Shown here: positions 40,998-50,633 of the stretch, piece after piece
How positions within the stretch are numbered: the stretch's first letter is position 1
Layout of the letters: every line of letters starts with the position of its first letter
Assembly: GCF_027474405.1 (NCBI RefSeq)
Contig: NZ_CP114871.1
Location: forward strand, 620,001 to 684,000
Length of the DNA stretch: 64,000 nt
Source: Caulobacter sp. NIBR2454
Lineage (GTDB): Bacteria; Pseudomonadota; Alphaproteobacteria; Caulobacterales; Caulobacteraceae
Direction of reading: 5' to 3'
Notes under the pieces: generated by a model
What the model was told of the DNA's origin: nothing
What the model saw: the letters and a program-made list of their open reading frames with translations, nothing else
The model's database searches: none
Made by a program: the position numbers and the translations under genes

Positions 40998-42367
40998 TAG
41001 GCGTCGTTCCCGGTGTCGGTCGTGATGAACAGGGTGATGCCGTGCAGACGGGCGTCGACGGCCATTGTGTCGGAGCCGTTGGCCGGGTCACGGTAGACCT
41101 GGAAGATGACCAGATCCTCAGCGGCTGGAGAGCCGGCCACGGTGACCGCCGCGCTTTCCGGACCCATGTAGATGTCGTTGGTCGTTCCGCCGGTGTCGGT
41201 CGAGGTCTGAGCAGTGCCGAACGCCGTGTCGGCCGCATCGTCATTGCTCAGCGCCACAGCCTGCAGACCGAACACCACGCCGAAGTTGGTCGTGGTCGCA
41301 GCGTGGGACCAGACCGGGACAAAGCTGATCGTCCCCTCGTTCCACGACTTTGGCATCCGCACCTGAAACTGCGCGAACTCCTGGGTGGTCGGGTCGAAAT
41401 CCTGGGTCCTGAGCATGACCTTGTTGGTCGTGGTCTCGACAGAGCCAGAGCCTGGGCCGTTGGTGGTGCGCCCGTACCTCGCGCCGGCGGGAATCCAGAG
41501 CGCTTGCTTGCCGATCGCCCCACCGCGCGCCGCGGCGACGGTGCCGGACGCCAGATTATCGGCGTTGGTCTGATCGACGTTCTGGACGTTGCCAAGGCCA
41601 ACGTCACCCTTCACGAGGGTGACGACGCCGGTTTTGCCCGCGACCGACGAGACCTTGTCAGAGTTGTCGACCTTGCCCCAGGCCGAGCCGCTGGAGACGA
41701 GCCAGTCGCCCACCTCCCAGTCGCTGAAACCACCGATGCTGGTCGAGCCGGCGACGCTGACGACGTAGTAGTGACCCTTATTGCCCGCTGCCGCTGCCGG
41801 GATGGCCGGCGTGTTGGTCGATGCGTTCCATGTGCCTCGATAGTTCAGGGCGCCGAGGATCGCGTCGGGCAGATAGGTCGTGGCCAACTTGGCATCGCTG
41901 TCGAGCGGCGCGTATCCGTTGACCTGACCCTTTGCGCTGACGGCCTGGAAATTGGCCGGATTGATCGACGCCGCGGATGCAGCGGCGTCTTCTGCTGCGT
42001 CCTCTGCGGCAGCCACGGCCGCCGAGATGTCTCCGATCGCCTCCAATTGGGCGTAGAGGTCTGACAGATATGCGGCAGAAGGGGCGACGAAGAGCGCCGC
42101 CGCGCCGGAGAGATTGAGCGGCGAACCGGTCGTGCTCGCCTCGGTCATGCGCGAAAGCGTCGTGCCGTCCCAGACGCCCGTGCAGACCGCAGCGCGGGAT
42201 GGCCGGCCGGCGCCGTCGAAGCCATCCTCAATGACGAACTGGACCGTGTCGCCGGGCGTGACCGCGCTGAAGTCGTAGAAGGCCGACGAGGCGGCGGCAC
42301 CCGGCGTGATCGGGCCCAGGCCCTGCGTCGCCGTGGCGACCTTCACGCGGTCATAGAGGGCGCTCAT
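40997..42367 (-). CDS. Phage tail fibre-type protein
   Basis: A 456-residue protein from ATG 42367. The first 60 residues form a virion-anchoring part with TPGDTVQFVIEDG. A short coiled coil (AIGDISAAVAAAEDAAEDAA) follows, then linker repeats such as NGYAPLDSDAKLATTYLP and KVSSVAGKTGVVTLVKGDVG, typical of tail fibres. The C-terminal 170 residues form the tip, which should determine host binding. The longer upstream frame up to 42487 is not needed. Confidence 0.8.
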   Translation of the reverse strand: MSALYDRVKVATATQGLGPITPGAAASSAFYDFSAVTPGDTVQFVIEDGFDGAGRPSRAAVCTGVWDGTTLSRMTEASTTGSPLNLSGAAALFVAPSAAYLSDLYAQLEAIGDISAAVAAAEDAAEDAAASAASINPANFQAVSAKGQVNGYAPLDSDAKLATTYLPDAILGALNYRGTWNASTNTPAIPAAAAGNKGHYYVVSVAGSTSIGGFSDWEVGDWLVSSGSAWGKVDNSDKVSSVAGKTGVVTLVKGDVGLGNVQNVDQTNADNLASGTVAAARGGAIGKQALWIPAGARYGRTTNGPGSGSVETTTNKVMLRTQDFDPTTQEFAQFQVRMPKSWNEGTISFVPVWSHAATTTNFGVVFGLQAVALSNDDAADTAFGTAQTSTDTGGTTNDIYMGPESAAVTVAGSPAAEDLVIFQVYRDPANGSDTMAVDARLHGITLFITTDTGNDA

Positions 42368-42368
42368 G

Positions 42369-42989
42369 TCAAACGACCCCGCTGGGGATCGGGACCAGCG
42401 TCGCGCCGGTCTCTTCGAAGGTGTCGGCTCGGTCGAGGTCTTCCAGCGCGGCCAGATAGAGGGTGGACCAAGTCTGGATCCGATCATCGGCCTTCAGGTA
42501 CGGCGCCGACTGGAGCAGCGCGCCGTAGAGGTAGATGTCGGGGTTCTGGGCCAGCATCCAGTTCGTCGGCGCGGCGTCGGACAGCGGCGTCACGCGCTTG
42601 TAGTAGGTCAAGCGCGCCGTCCACGAGCCGGATGTCGGTGCGGGGAAGAACTGAAACTCGTCGCCGACCACCGTGTAGCAGGTAGGCGGCCCGCCAACTG
42701 GCTCTTCGGTCAGCCACAGTCGGTCCATCTGATCGGGCGTGACGTATTGAAGGTCGCTCTTGGGGCTGGTGATGATGAAGGACCGCACGCCGGCAAAGTC
42801 GGCCGGCAAGGCGCTGAACTCGTCGCTGATCGTGGCCGTGGCCCGGCCGATCATCTTGCGCACCCGCAGGCGGCGATTGAACTGCGCCTCGGTGTTGGTG
42901 ATGAAATCGGGGATTTCGGCTCCGAGATCGCTGCGTCGCAGCCACCGGGCGACCGACGCCTGCAGTTCGGTGTAGGTCGCCAGGCTCAT
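42369..42989 (-). CDS. Phage head-to-tail adaptor protein (SU10 adaptor type)
   Basis: A 206-residue protein from ATG 42989, which overlaps the upstream stop (TAATG). It has an N-terminal helical part (SLATYTELQASVARWLRRSD) and a beta part with RSFIITSPKSDLQYVTPDQM, and then a C-terminal helix of LYLAALEDLDRADTFEE. This is the pattern of adaptor proteins that cap the portal in short-tailed phages (SU10 adaptor-like), from memory. Position after capsid and before fibre fits. Confidence 0.75.
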   Translation of the reverse strand: MSLATYTELQASVARWLRRSDLGAEIPDFITNTEAQFNRRLRVRKMIGRATATISDEFSALPADFAGVRSFIITSPKSDLQYVTPDQMDRLWLTEEPVGGPPTCYTVVGDEFQFFPAPTSGSWTARLTYYKRVTPLSDAAPTNWMLAQNPDIYLYGALLQSAPYLKADDRIQTWSTLYLAALEDLDRADTFEETGATLVPIPSGVV

Positions 42990-43348
42990 TATCGCATGAC
43001 CCCGTTCGTGTACCCGATGCGGCCCGGCGCGGTGCGCAGGTGGGCGTAATCGGGATCGTTGAGCTTCTTGGCGAGGCGGTCGGCGTTGTGCGGATCGAAG
43101 GCGTCCCAGCCCTCTTCCGCCTGCCACTTCATCAGCAGCATGATCGGGATGGAGGCGACGCGGCGCATGTCGCGCGTCTTGTTCCAACCGTCGTTTTCGG
43201 TCGCCAGCTTCTTGTTGTGGTCGAGGATGGCTTCGACGTCCTGGGACGCCGCATAGGAAACGCTCCCATCGCCGTTCACACGGCGCGAGTGGTGGATGCC
43301 GTATGACGAGGTGAAGAAGTGCTCGAAGCCGACGGGAGCGTCCGACAT
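42989..43348 (-). CDS. Phage protein between capsid and adaptor
   Basis: A 119-residue basic protein from ATG 43348. It has helical WNKTRDMRRVASIPIMLLMK and a DPHNADRLAKKLNDPDYAHL helix, ending in RTAPGRIGYTNGVMR. No known domain is recognised. It is packed tightly with its neighbours and probably has a structural or assembly role. Confidence 0.6.
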   Translation of the reverse strand: MSDAPVGFEHFFTSSYGIHHSRRVNGDGSVSYAASQDVEAILDHNKKLATENDGWNKTRDMRRVASIPIMLLMKWQAEEGWDAFDPHNADRLAKKLNDPDYAHLRTAPGRIGYTNGVMR

Positions 43349-43349
43349 C

Positions 43350-43745
43350 CTACTGAATCTCCGCGAAGCCGCGCTCTTCGAGGTCCAGGGCGGTGTCTTC
43401 ACCGACGCTGAAGGTCTCGCCGAACTCGTAGTGGACTTCACCAACGCCCGGCACATGCTGGCCGGTGCTGATCTTGCCGGCGCCCTTCTTCAGGACGCGC
43501 ACGACCACCTGCTTGATGCTGCCCTGGGCGACGACTGACTTGTCGGCCTGCTTGGCTGCGCGGGCCACCAACTCGTCGCGGTCGAGAGCGGTGACGTCCG
43601 TGGTGGCGGCTTTCTTCTTCACCGGCTTGGCGGGCTCGGTGACGTCCGTGGTGGCGGCGGCCTGCCCGGTCGTCTGGGCCGTGGCTTCGCCGGAAGCGGC
43701 GGCAGCAGCCGCGGCGCTCCCGCTGGTCAGCAGGTTCGGGTCCAT
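43350..43745 (-). CDS. Phage protein with Ala-rich N-terminus and internal repeat
   Basis: A 131-residue protein from ATG 43745. The N-terminal 60 residues are low complexity, with a duplicated ATTDVT phrase encoded by an exact 22-base direct repeat (about 43591 and 43639). The C-terminal 70 residues (VVVRVLKKGAGKISTGQHVP onwards) form a small beta-rich domain with a GEDTALDLEERGFAEIQ end. It stands right after the capsid gene, where head completion or decoration proteins usually lie. Confidence 0.6.
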   Translation of the reverse strand: MDPNLLTSGSAAAAAAASGEATAQTTGQAAATTDVTEPAKPVKKKAATTDVTALDRDELVARAAKQADKSVVAQGSIKQVVVRVLKKGAGKISTGQHVPGVGEVHYEFGETFSVGEDTALDLEERGFAEIQ

Positions 43746-43842
43746 GGGGACCTCCTTCGGGATGGTGATGGGGATGGAAAGAAGGGGCCGCCGGTTCAGG
43801 GCGGCCCCAGGTGTCACGCCGCCAGGGAGGCGGCAGCGTGGT

Positions 43843-44814
43843 TTAGGCGGCCAGCAGGTCGGCCACGGCGCCGGAAGCCGCCTGGTTGCGGCAGACCAGC
43901 GTCTTTTCAGCGGTCAGCATGAACTTGTCGCTGTCGCCGGACTTGCCGAGCGCGGTCGACTTCACGCCGTCGAGCGTCGCGACCGCGAACATCTTCGGGT
44001 CGATCAGCAAGACGTCGCGGGTCAGGCCGTAGGCGTGCGGGATCAGCACCAGTTCGCCGAAGTCGTCGACGTAGACGTCAGCGGCGGCGATGATGGTCGC
44101 CTGGTTGTTTCCCTTCACGTCCTTGCGGATGTCGGCGATGCCGGTGAAGGCGCTGAACTGTTGCTTCAGCGGGCCCGACATGTAGGCCTGCGTCGCCTTG
44201 CCGCCGTTCGAGAACGACGTGGCCCGCACCGCCTTGATCTGGCTTTCAGCGAAAGCACGCTGAGTGCCGTTGGTGGCCGCAGCCACCAGGCCAGTGCCGG
44301 TGTTGTAGCCGCCGTCAGCGCCACCGGCGCCGCGGTTGTCGTTGCTGGTCACGAAGGCCAGAGCGCCGGCCGACTTGCGGGTCGTGGCGCCGGCTTCTTC
44401 CACCGAGGCGAAGTTGCCGATGAAGCGCGCTTCCATGTCCCGACGCAGTTCGATGCCCTTCAGCACCTTCTGGCGGTCGAGCTCATCGTCGCGGCCAGCC
44501 AGCTTCACGACGCCCTGGGTACGAGAAACGCCGCCGGTCTTACGGAAGATCTGGCAGATATTCTTGACCCGGGTGGTCAGGTTGGGGGCGTCGAGCGTCG
44601 AAACGTCGTCGCCTTCCAGCTGGGCGTTGGTGGCGTCCGGCGTGGCCAGGCTCTCGGTCTGCCAGTCATGGGTGATGGCAGTGGCCTTGGTGGTGCCGAT
44701 GTTCGAGGAGAACGGGGTCTCCTCGGCGGCGACACGATAGATGACGTTCTCGAGGTCTTCGCGAGCGCCGTTGTTCGGGGTCTCCCCCGTCAGGGTATTC
44801 GTAGGTGCGGCCAT
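43843..44814 (-). CDS. Major capsid protein (SU10/DUF5309 type)
   Basis: A 323-residue protein of the HK97-fold group called SU10 major capsid or DUF5309. The N-terminus AREDLENVIYRVAAEETPFS, then THDWQTESLATPD and RKTGGVSRTQGVVKLAGRDD are its usual phrases. It lies between the scaffold-like gene and head completion genes. Start ATG overlaps the previous stop (TGATG). The protein should form the icosahedral shell of the virion. Confidence 0.88.
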   Translation of the reverse strand: MAAPTNTLTGETPNNGAREDLENVIYRVAAEETPFSSNIGTTKATAITHDWQTESLATPDATNAQLEGDDVSTLDAPNLTTRVKNICQIFRKTGGVSRTQGVVKLAGRDDELDRQKVLKGIELRRDMEARFIGNFASVEEAGATTRKSAGALAFVTSNDNRGAGGADGGYNTGTGLVAAATNGTQRAFAESQIKAVRATSFSNGGKATQAYMSGPLKQQFSAFTGIADIRKDVKGNNQATIIAAADVYVDDFGELVLIPHAYGLTRDVLLIDPKMFAVATLDGVKSTALGKSGDSDKFMLTAEKTLVCRNQAASGAVADLLAA

Positions 44815-45977
44815 CAGGCCCTCCGTTGTGCTTTGAGCAGCGCCACGGCGTCGTCGACGGAGCCGGTCTTGTTCAGACGGGCCGCGTGCTGTTCGACGCT
44901 GCGTTGCTGCGAGGTGCGCTCTGGCGTGCCCGACGGGCGAACCGCGGGCTTGGCAGGCGCAGGGGCGGGTTTGGGCTTCTTGGCGGCGGCGGCCTGGGCG
45001 CGGTCGTACAGCATGGCCTTTTCGGCCAGGATGAAGTTGATCGCGCTGGCTCCAGCAGCAGCAGCCGGGTCGAGGCCGAAAGCCTTGACCGCGTATTCGA
45101 CGATTTCCTTACGCTTTGCCGGGCCGGTCTTTTCGTCGGCCAGGTGGGGCGCGTTGGTCTTCAGGAACTCGAAGTCGGCGCGGCGGGCAGCGAGGCGTGC
45201 GGTCTGGTTGGCTTCGGCCTGTGCGGCCTGCAGCTGTTCCAGTTCATGAGTTTCCTCCTCCATCTGGAGGCGGAGCTTCAGGGTTTTGTCAGCGCCTAGT
45301 TGCTCGTGCGTCGCGGCCCAATCGACGTCCTTCCACTTATTGTTGTACCGCGCGACGGCGGTGGGGAGGAAATCACTCAGAGCCTCTCCGAGTGCCGTGA
45401 CCTTGGCGATCTCGGCGTCGGCGGTCTCGCGGACTTTCTTGGCTTCTTCCTTAGCCTTGGCGGCGGCTTCCTCGCGTGGCCCTTCCTGGGCAAGAACGAC
45501 CTCTTGCAGGGCGGGCGGCAACTTGGCGAACTCGGCCTTGGCTTCCTTGGTCCAGTACTTCGGAGGTTCCTTCAGCTCGACGGCCTCGTCACCTTCCTCC
45601 GCTTCCTCGCCGTCGGCGGGGGTTTCGTCCCCTTCCTCGGCGTCCTCGGGCACACTGGCCGCGCCCTCTGGTTCTTCATCGCCTTCGCCAACCTGGGCGC
45701 CGGCGTCATCATCTTCATCGGTCTCCGCCGCAGCGGCCGGGGCCGGCTGGGCCTTCTTGACCGGTTTCGGCTCGTCCTCGATCACCTCGGGAGCACCGCG
45801 GACAGCCGCCACAGCCTCGTCGAAGGACAGCGGGCCATCGGAGGGCGGCGCGGCGCCGGTATCGTCTTCAGGCGCATAGGCCACCTGAGGACCGCGCAGC
45901 AGCACATTGGTGCTGGCCATCGAGGCGAACATGGCGCGCGGAGAGGCGCCCGCGAACAAGGCGGAGCTAGCTTTCAT
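44814..45977 (-). CDS. Scaffold-like acidic phage protein
   Basis: A 387-residue protein with a very acidic linker (about 85-135, many Glu, Asp and Ala) and then a helical, charged middle (YWTKEAKAEFAKLPPALQEV onwards) with heptad-type patterns to about 270. Directly before the capsid gene, this is the usual place and composition of a scaffolding protein, which directs shell assembly and then leaves. ATG 45977 has AAGGTG upstream. Confidence 0.72.
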   Translation of the reverse strand: MKASSALFAGASPRAMFASMASTNVLLRGPQVAYAPEDDTGAAPPSDGPLSFDEAVAAVRGAPEVIEDEPKPVKKAQPAPAAAAETDEDDDAGAQVGEGDEEPEGAASVPEDAEEGDETPADGEEAEEGDEAVELKEPPKYWTKEAKAEFAKLPPALQEVVLAQEGPREEAAAKAKEEAKKVRETADAEIAKVTALGEALSDFLPTAVARYNNKWKDVDWAATHEQLGADKTLKLRLQMEEETHELEQLQAAQAEANQTARLAARRADFEFLKTNAPHLADEKTGPAKRKEIVEYAVKAFGLDPAAAAGASAINFILAEKAMLYDRAQAAAAKKPKPAPAPAKPAVRPSGTPERTSQQRSVEQHAARLNKTGSVDDAVALLKAQRRA

Positions 45978-45997
45978 CGGTCACCTTCTGGATTGGC

Positions 45998-46273
45998 CTA
46001 GTCGACAGGCCGCGTGAGGCCGGCGGCCGCAAGGGCCTGCTCGGCGAAGACACCATCGGAGACGACCGCACGGACGGCCTGCTCGACGGTGTCGATGGTG
46101 TTCAGCACCATGTGCAGTTTCAGGATGGTCGCCTCGCGCTCGGGCGGGGTGGCGATCATCCGGGCCAAGGTCGCGGCCTTGAGGTCCGCGAACGCCTTAC
46201 CGGTCTCGGTCAGTTCGGTAGCGGCCCGGCGGCCCCGGGCGACGGCCTGGTGGTCGGCTTCGTTCTGGTTCAT
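45998..46273 (-). CDS. Small phage protein between portal and scaffold
   Basis: A 91-residue helical protein (TGKAFADLKAATLARMIATP, ILKLHMVLNTIDTVEQAVRA) with no recognised domain. It overlaps the portal stop by 4 bases and is translationally coupled. Many phages carry such a small gene between portal and scaffold. Confidence 0.6.
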   Translation of the reverse strand: MNQNEADHQAVARGRRAATELTETGKAFADLKAATLARMIATPPEREATILKLHMVLNTIDTVEQAVRAVVSDGVFAEQALAAAGLTRPVD

Positions 46274-48381
46274 CCGGGCTGCCCCCCTGCCTCAACCTGC
46301 GAAACGCTGGTGTTCAACTTGGCCAGGTTCGCGTTGTGCTGGTTGGCGGCCTTGATCAACTCGACCTCGCGCTGGGTCGCCAGCTGGGCGCGCAGCTTCT
46401 CGCGCTCCATGGCCAGTTCTTCCCGCAGCTGCTCCATCTCGAGCACATGCTTGTGGCGCATATTCTCGCGCTCGGCCTCGGCCTCCATAGCCAGCTTTTC
46501 GCGCTGAAGTTCGATCTCGGCCGCGTTCTTCTCGCGTTGCAGCTGAAGCTGGCCAGCGGTCTTGGCCTGCTCGGCCTCCTGCTGAGCCTGGAGCTTCATC
46601 ATCTCTGGGTCAGGCTTGGGCTCGGGCTGCGGTGCGCTAGGATCTGGCGGCGCGTTCGGGTCGCTGAAGTAGAGGTTCGGGTTCTTCTGGCCCGACTTCT
46701 CGACGTAGCGGGTCAAAGTGTGGTGCAGGTTCGCAGCGTTGACGAACGGGCCTTGCACCCCACCCTGCATGGCCACCAGTTCCTTCTGGGCGCCAAGGAT
46801 GTTGCCCAGCACCTGCAGTTCCTGCGCGACGCCCGACGCTCCGTTGCCGACCTCGATGGTCATGTCGTTGCGCGTGCCCCAGTTCGTGGGCTTCACGTCG
46901 ACCCACTTCTGGCGCAGCTGGAATTTGTCTCCAGCCGTGGCGTGCTTGCGGATAAGGGCATGGATGCCCAGGAAGGCAGGCTTCAGGCCGGTCTCGGCAA
47001 AGCTGCGGGCGATCAGTTTGATGCGCTTCTGGGCCGCCTGCATCAGCGCGGCGGCGCCGGTGGCGGTGTCATGCAGCGTGTCGGGGTTCAAGCCCTGAGC
47101 GTTGCGCACGATGCCGGTGCGCTGCTCCGAGACCGTGGCCATGTACTCCAAGGCCTGGACTGGATCGAAGTTCAGAGCGCCGGCGGAGATGGCGCGAACA
47201 GCCGTGCCGGTCTTGGAGCGGACGGGAACGCCTGGCTCGTTGCGCAGCAGATCCTGCACCGTCCAGTCGTTGGAGTGGTCGGAGCCGACCTCATAGCGCT
47301 GGTTCAGGGCGAAATAGCCGCTGTCGAGGAACATGCGCAGCAGGGCGGTGCGGATCTTCTGCACCTCCATCAATTTGTCGGCGACGCTCTCACCGTGCAG
47401 CCGGTGGGTGACGATGTAGGGCGTGAAGACCGAGAACGGGATCTGATCGACCTCGTGCTTGTCCAGCAAGACGGTGTCCTCGCCGCCGGTGACGACGCGC
47501 CAGATGCGCAGCGTGCCGTCTTCATCGGCGCGGCGGATGTAGTGAACGACGATTTCGACCAGGCGCATGTCGCCCTGGCCGCCGTGGCCCGTCTCGTCAT
47601 CCTCGCCGGCCGTGTCGCGGGCGCGGTCGATCTGCTCGTCGCGGCTGGCGCCATAGGCGGGAATCCGCTCGACCGCCTCACGGTCCATGCCGTCGGCGAT
47701 TAGTTGCTGTGCCCGGATGCGGGAACGCATGGCGCAGTAGGTCGCGGCCTGGAGGTCCAGCGTTGTGTCCTTGGCGACCGTGAAGTCCTCGGGAGCCACG
47801 GCGTAAATCTTCACCCGCCCCTTCTTGGGCCAGGTCACAGTCAGATTGATCGTGCCGTCTTCATTGGCCGTGCGCTCGACAGTCCCGCCGCGCTCCTCGG
47901 CCTCGACCATGATGACGTTCGCTTCGGCCTCGACCTTGTCGTCGAAGGTCTCGGGTTTCTCGGCCTCGCCCTCTTCCCAGGCCCAGGTCAGGATGCCGGT
48001 CTTGGCCTCGCAGGCGTCCTTGAACGCCGTGTACAGGTTCAGCCAGCCGTTGTTGCGCTGGAAAAAGACGTGCCGGGTGTAGTCGGTCTCTTGCTCGGCG
48101 CCCTCTTCGTCCTCGGGACCGACAGGCTGGAACGACACAACGTCGTCGCCGCCGGTGAAGATCTCGATCAGGTCCGGCAGAATTGTTTCGATCGCGTCGG
48201 CCACGTCGGTGCTGACCGCCTTCGAGCGGTTGGGCAGCGCCTTGAGGTCGGGCATCACGCCCTTGCGGTAGTTCAGAGCCCGCTCGCGCTGGGTCGTCAG
48301 CTCATGGTCGTAGTCGAAGCCGATGGAGCGTTTCGCCTCATCGCCTACCAGGCCGAGCAGTTCTTCGTCGGTCAGGTCCAT
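46270..48381 (-). CDS. Portal protein (P22 type)
   Basis: A 703-residue portal, the dodecameric ring through which DNA enters and leaves the head. The N-terminus has STDVADAIETILPDLIEIFT with GGDDVVSFQPVG, and later VLLDKHEVDQIPFSVFTPYI and HRLHGESVADKLMEVQKIRT, typical of the P22-like portal group. The C-terminal 150 residues are a long coiled coil (about 545-680, many Gln, Glu, Arg and Lys), comparable to the P22 barrel. It lies after the terminase and before the scaffold. Confidence 0.9.
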   Translation of the reverse strand: MDLTDEELLGLVGDEAKRSIGFDYDHELTTQRERALNYRKGVMPDLKALPNRSKAVSTDVADAIETILPDLIEIFTGGDDVVSFQPVGPEDEEGAEQETDYTRHVFFQRNNGWLNLYTAFKDACEAKTGILTWAWEEGEAEKPETFDDKVEAEANVIMVEAEERGGTVERTANEDGTINLTVTWPKKGRVKIYAVAPEDFTVAKDTTLDLQAATYCAMRSRIRAQQLIADGMDREAVERIPAYGASRDEQIDRARDTAGEDDETGHGGQGDMRLVEIVVHYIRRADEDGTLRIWRVVTGGEDTVLLDKHEVDQIPFSVFTPYIVTHRLHGESVADKLMEVQKIRTALLRMFLDSGYFALNQRYEVGSDHSNDWTVQDLLRNEPGVPVRSKTGTAVRAISAGALNFDPVQALEYMATVSEQRTGIVRNAQGLNPDTLHDTATGAAALMQAAQKRIKLIARSFAETGLKPAFLGIHALIRKHATAGDKFQLRQKWVDVKPTNWGTRNDMTIEVGNGASGVAQELQVLGNILGAQKELVAMQGGVQGPFVNAANLHHTLTRYVEKSGQKNPNLYFSDPNAPPDPSAPQPEPKPDPEMMKLQAQQEAEQAKTAGQLQLQREKNAAEIELQREKLAMEAEAERENMRHKHVLEMEQLREELAMEREKLRAQLATQREVELIKAANQHNANLAKLNTSVSQVEAGGQPG

Positions 48382-48389
48382 CGGATCTC

Positions 48390-49871
48390 CTAGGCGACGC
48401 CGAAGTCGGGCATTTCGAGGCGGGAAGGCTGGTGGTTCGCCGGCTCAGGCGACACGCTCCCCGTGCGGAAGGCGTCGGCGCCGTGAGATGCCCAGTCGTG
48501 GCGGGGCCTCGAAAGCCACACGCCGCGGTGCTCGTCCCATTCCTTGCGGTAGTTCTTCAGCGCCTTGATGCCATCGGCGCACTTCTCGGCATCAAACCAG
48601 CAGCGGGCCAGAAGATTGCGGACAGCATCGATGCCGTCGGCCACATCAAGCTTCGGCGCCACTTCCCAAGGCCGCACACCAAGGCTCTCGGCGGTCTCGA
48701 CCCGGCTGACCCCAGTGCCCAGTTCGCGGACGCGGCTGTCATGAGGGCCGATGTGGCGGCTGTAGGTGTAGGGCTTCTCGCTAAGGTGCTTGGCGTAGTG
48801 GGCCAGGCCCTCGCCCGACGCCTCGTAGTAGTCGATGACCCGGATCTCGCGGCGGAAACGCTGGACGAACCAGATCGACATGGCGTCGGACATACCGAGG
48901 TCCCACCAAGTCTCCACTCGCAGGGTCGGCTCATACGGAACGCGGCCAATCCGCCCTTCGGTCTCGGCGGCAGCCATCTGAGCGCCGTAGTAGGCGCCCT
49001 CGACGGAAGCTTCGAACGCCTCCTTGGGTGTCGACGGAAACTCGCGCTTCATGTCGTCCTTCTGAACCTCGGCCTTCTTGGCGTACCAGGCCTTCTGACC
49101 AGGGGTCAGGCGGACGCCGATTTCAGGCTCTAGTTCCCGGAAATACCGATCGAGCTTTGGCGGGATCGCCACGCCCCGCGGGTCCATCGTGTAGGTCGGC
49201 TCTTCCCACCAAGCGTAGAAGTGAAACTTCCAGTCGAGGGGGGTGAGCGTGGTGCCCAGGCGCGCCTTCGATTGCGCCTCTTCCACCAGTTCGTAGAAGC
49301 GCCCCTCTTGCCCTTCGGCCGTGCTCTCGATCCAGGCCATCTGGCCCGCCTCGATGGCGTTCAAGGCGCCGGTGACGATCTCGCGCGCCTTCTCTGGATA
49401 CCGGGCGCAGATTTTCCCGAACTCGGAGACGTGCAGGTACTGAAAGGTGCCGCTTCGAAGCGACGTGCCGACCCGGATCAGGCTGTTGTTCGCCAATTCC
49501 AAGGTGGTGGTGTTGCTCTTCTCGATGGGCACCTTGGCGCGGATCGCCGCCGGCAGGTTGTCGTAAGCGAACTTGATCTTGTCGCGGAAGATCGCCTCGG
49601 CGTCGTCGCGAGTGTGGGCGATCACCCCGGCCCTGGTGTCCGGGTAGAACACACAGATATCGAGGATGTAGATTTGGATGAACGTCGTGAAGCCCAGCTG
49701 CCGGGCCTTCAGGATGATGTTCAGGTAGTGCTGATCGCGCAGTAGCGAGGCCTGCGCCTCGTTCAGCGTGAACCGGATCTTCTCACCACGCTTGTTGGTG
49801 ATCCAATACAGATTGTTGAGCCGCCAGAGCTGGTCCTTGAGGTTATCCGCCGGGCTTCGGTCGGCCTGCAC
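48390..49871 (-). CDS. Terminase large subunit
   Basis: A motor ATPase and nuclease of about 493 residues that packs phage DNA. The Walker A is of the deviant type KARQLGFTT, followed by VIAHTRDDAEAIFRDKI and a Walker B-like region with HVSEFGKI (Asp replaced by a Glu-bearing form). The RNase H-like nuclease domain has ETWWDLGMSDAMSIWFVQ near the middle and SHGADAFR near the end. GTG 49871 is chosen, preceded by GAGG at the right spacing; the frame is open to 49913 with a longer overlap. The start overlaps the small subunit. Confidence 0.9.
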   Translation of the reverse strand: MQADRSPADNLKDQLWRLNNLYWITNKRGEKIRFTLNEAQASLLRDQHYLNIILKARQLGFTTFIQIYILDICVFYPDTRAGVIAHTRDDAEAIFRDKIKFAYDNLPAAIRAKVPIEKSNTTTLELANNSLIRVGTSLRSGTFQYLHVSEFGKICARYPEKAREIVTGALNAIEAGQMAWIESTAEGQEGRFYELVEEAQSKARLGTTLTPLDWKFHFYAWWEEPTYTMDPRGVAIPPKLDRYFRELEPEIGVRLTPGQKAWYAKKAEVQKDDMKREFPSTPKEAFEASVEGAYYGAQMAAAETEGRIGRVPYEPTLRVETWWDLGMSDAMSIWFVQRFRREIRVIDYYEASGEGLAHYAKHLSEKPYTYSRHIGPHDSRVRELGTGVSRVETAESLGVRPWEVAPKLDVADGIDAVRNLLARCWFDAEKCADGIKALKNYRKEWDEHRGVWLSRPRHDWASHGADAFRTGSVSPEPANHQPSRLEMPDFGVA

Positions 49872-50484
49872 CAGACACCTCGTCCATGACGGATTGAAGC
49901 GGGTCGATCTCAATCTTCAAGCCGCCCGAGTGCTCCACCTTGTCGGTGAACATGCCCAGGTGCTTGCCGATGTCGACCAGCGCCGCTCGCTTGTCGTGCA
50001 GCTTGAGGCGCACGCCCTCCTTGGTCTGGCTGACCTCGGAAATCGCTGCGGCGGTGTCGTCGTCCAACTCGCTGCTGTCGCGCATCTCGACCGTGGTGAC
50101 GTAGAATGCATCGCTACCATCGTCGCCAGCCTTGCGGCGCTTCAGCGCCCCGCCATGGGATTGCTCCTCAAGGCGCTCGCCTTCGGGCGTGTCGTCCTCG
50201 GGCCGCTCGACGAACCGGCTTCCCCACTTCATGGCCCGGCGGATGTCGCTGAACCCAATCTTGGCAAGCTCGGTCAGCACGCGGTCGGCTGTGACTTTCG
50301 TCCGCTCTGCGCGCTCTTCCTGGGCTTTGGCGACGGCAGCGGCGACTTCAGCATACTTCAACAGCCGCTGGCCCTGCGAATAGGCCGTCTTGGGGCTGTA
50401 TCCGGCGCGAATAGCTGCCTGTGTCGCATTCAGGTCGACGAGATATTCCTCGACGAAGCGCAGGTGCTTTTCGTTGAGAGCCAT
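49843..50484 (-). CDS. Terminase small subunit
   Basis: A 213-residue DNA-recognition subunit. The N-terminus LNEKHLRFVEEYLVDLNATQ AND the following AIRAGYSPKTAYSQGQRLLK is the classic Terminase_2 helix-turn-helix. The rest is helical with an acidic patch. It binds the packaging start and hands DNA to the large subunit. ATG 50484 is preferred; the frame runs to 50592 but the added part is low quality. Confidence 0.88.
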   Translation of the reverse strand: MALNEKHLRFVEEYLVDLNATQAAIRAGYSPKTAYSQGQRLLKYAEVAAAVAKAQEERAERTKVTADRVLTELAKIGFSDIRRAMKWGSRFVERPEDDTPEGERLEEQSHGGALKRRKAGDDGSDAFYVTTVEMRDSSELDDDTAAAISEVSQTKEGVRLKLHDKRAALVDIGKHLGMFTDKVEHSGGLKIEIDPLQSVMDEVSGAGRPKPGG

Positions 50485-50633
50485 GGGTTGAACCTCGGGG
50501 TTGCGTAGGGCCGGTTGAAGCTGGCCAGGCTGTGCCGCTGCAGGGCCGCCGTGTTCCTCCCTCCCGCCAGCCTTTGCCGCGGCGCCGTACATGGGGGAGA
50601 GGTGAAGGGGGCAGCCCGTGAGGGCGAAAGGGG

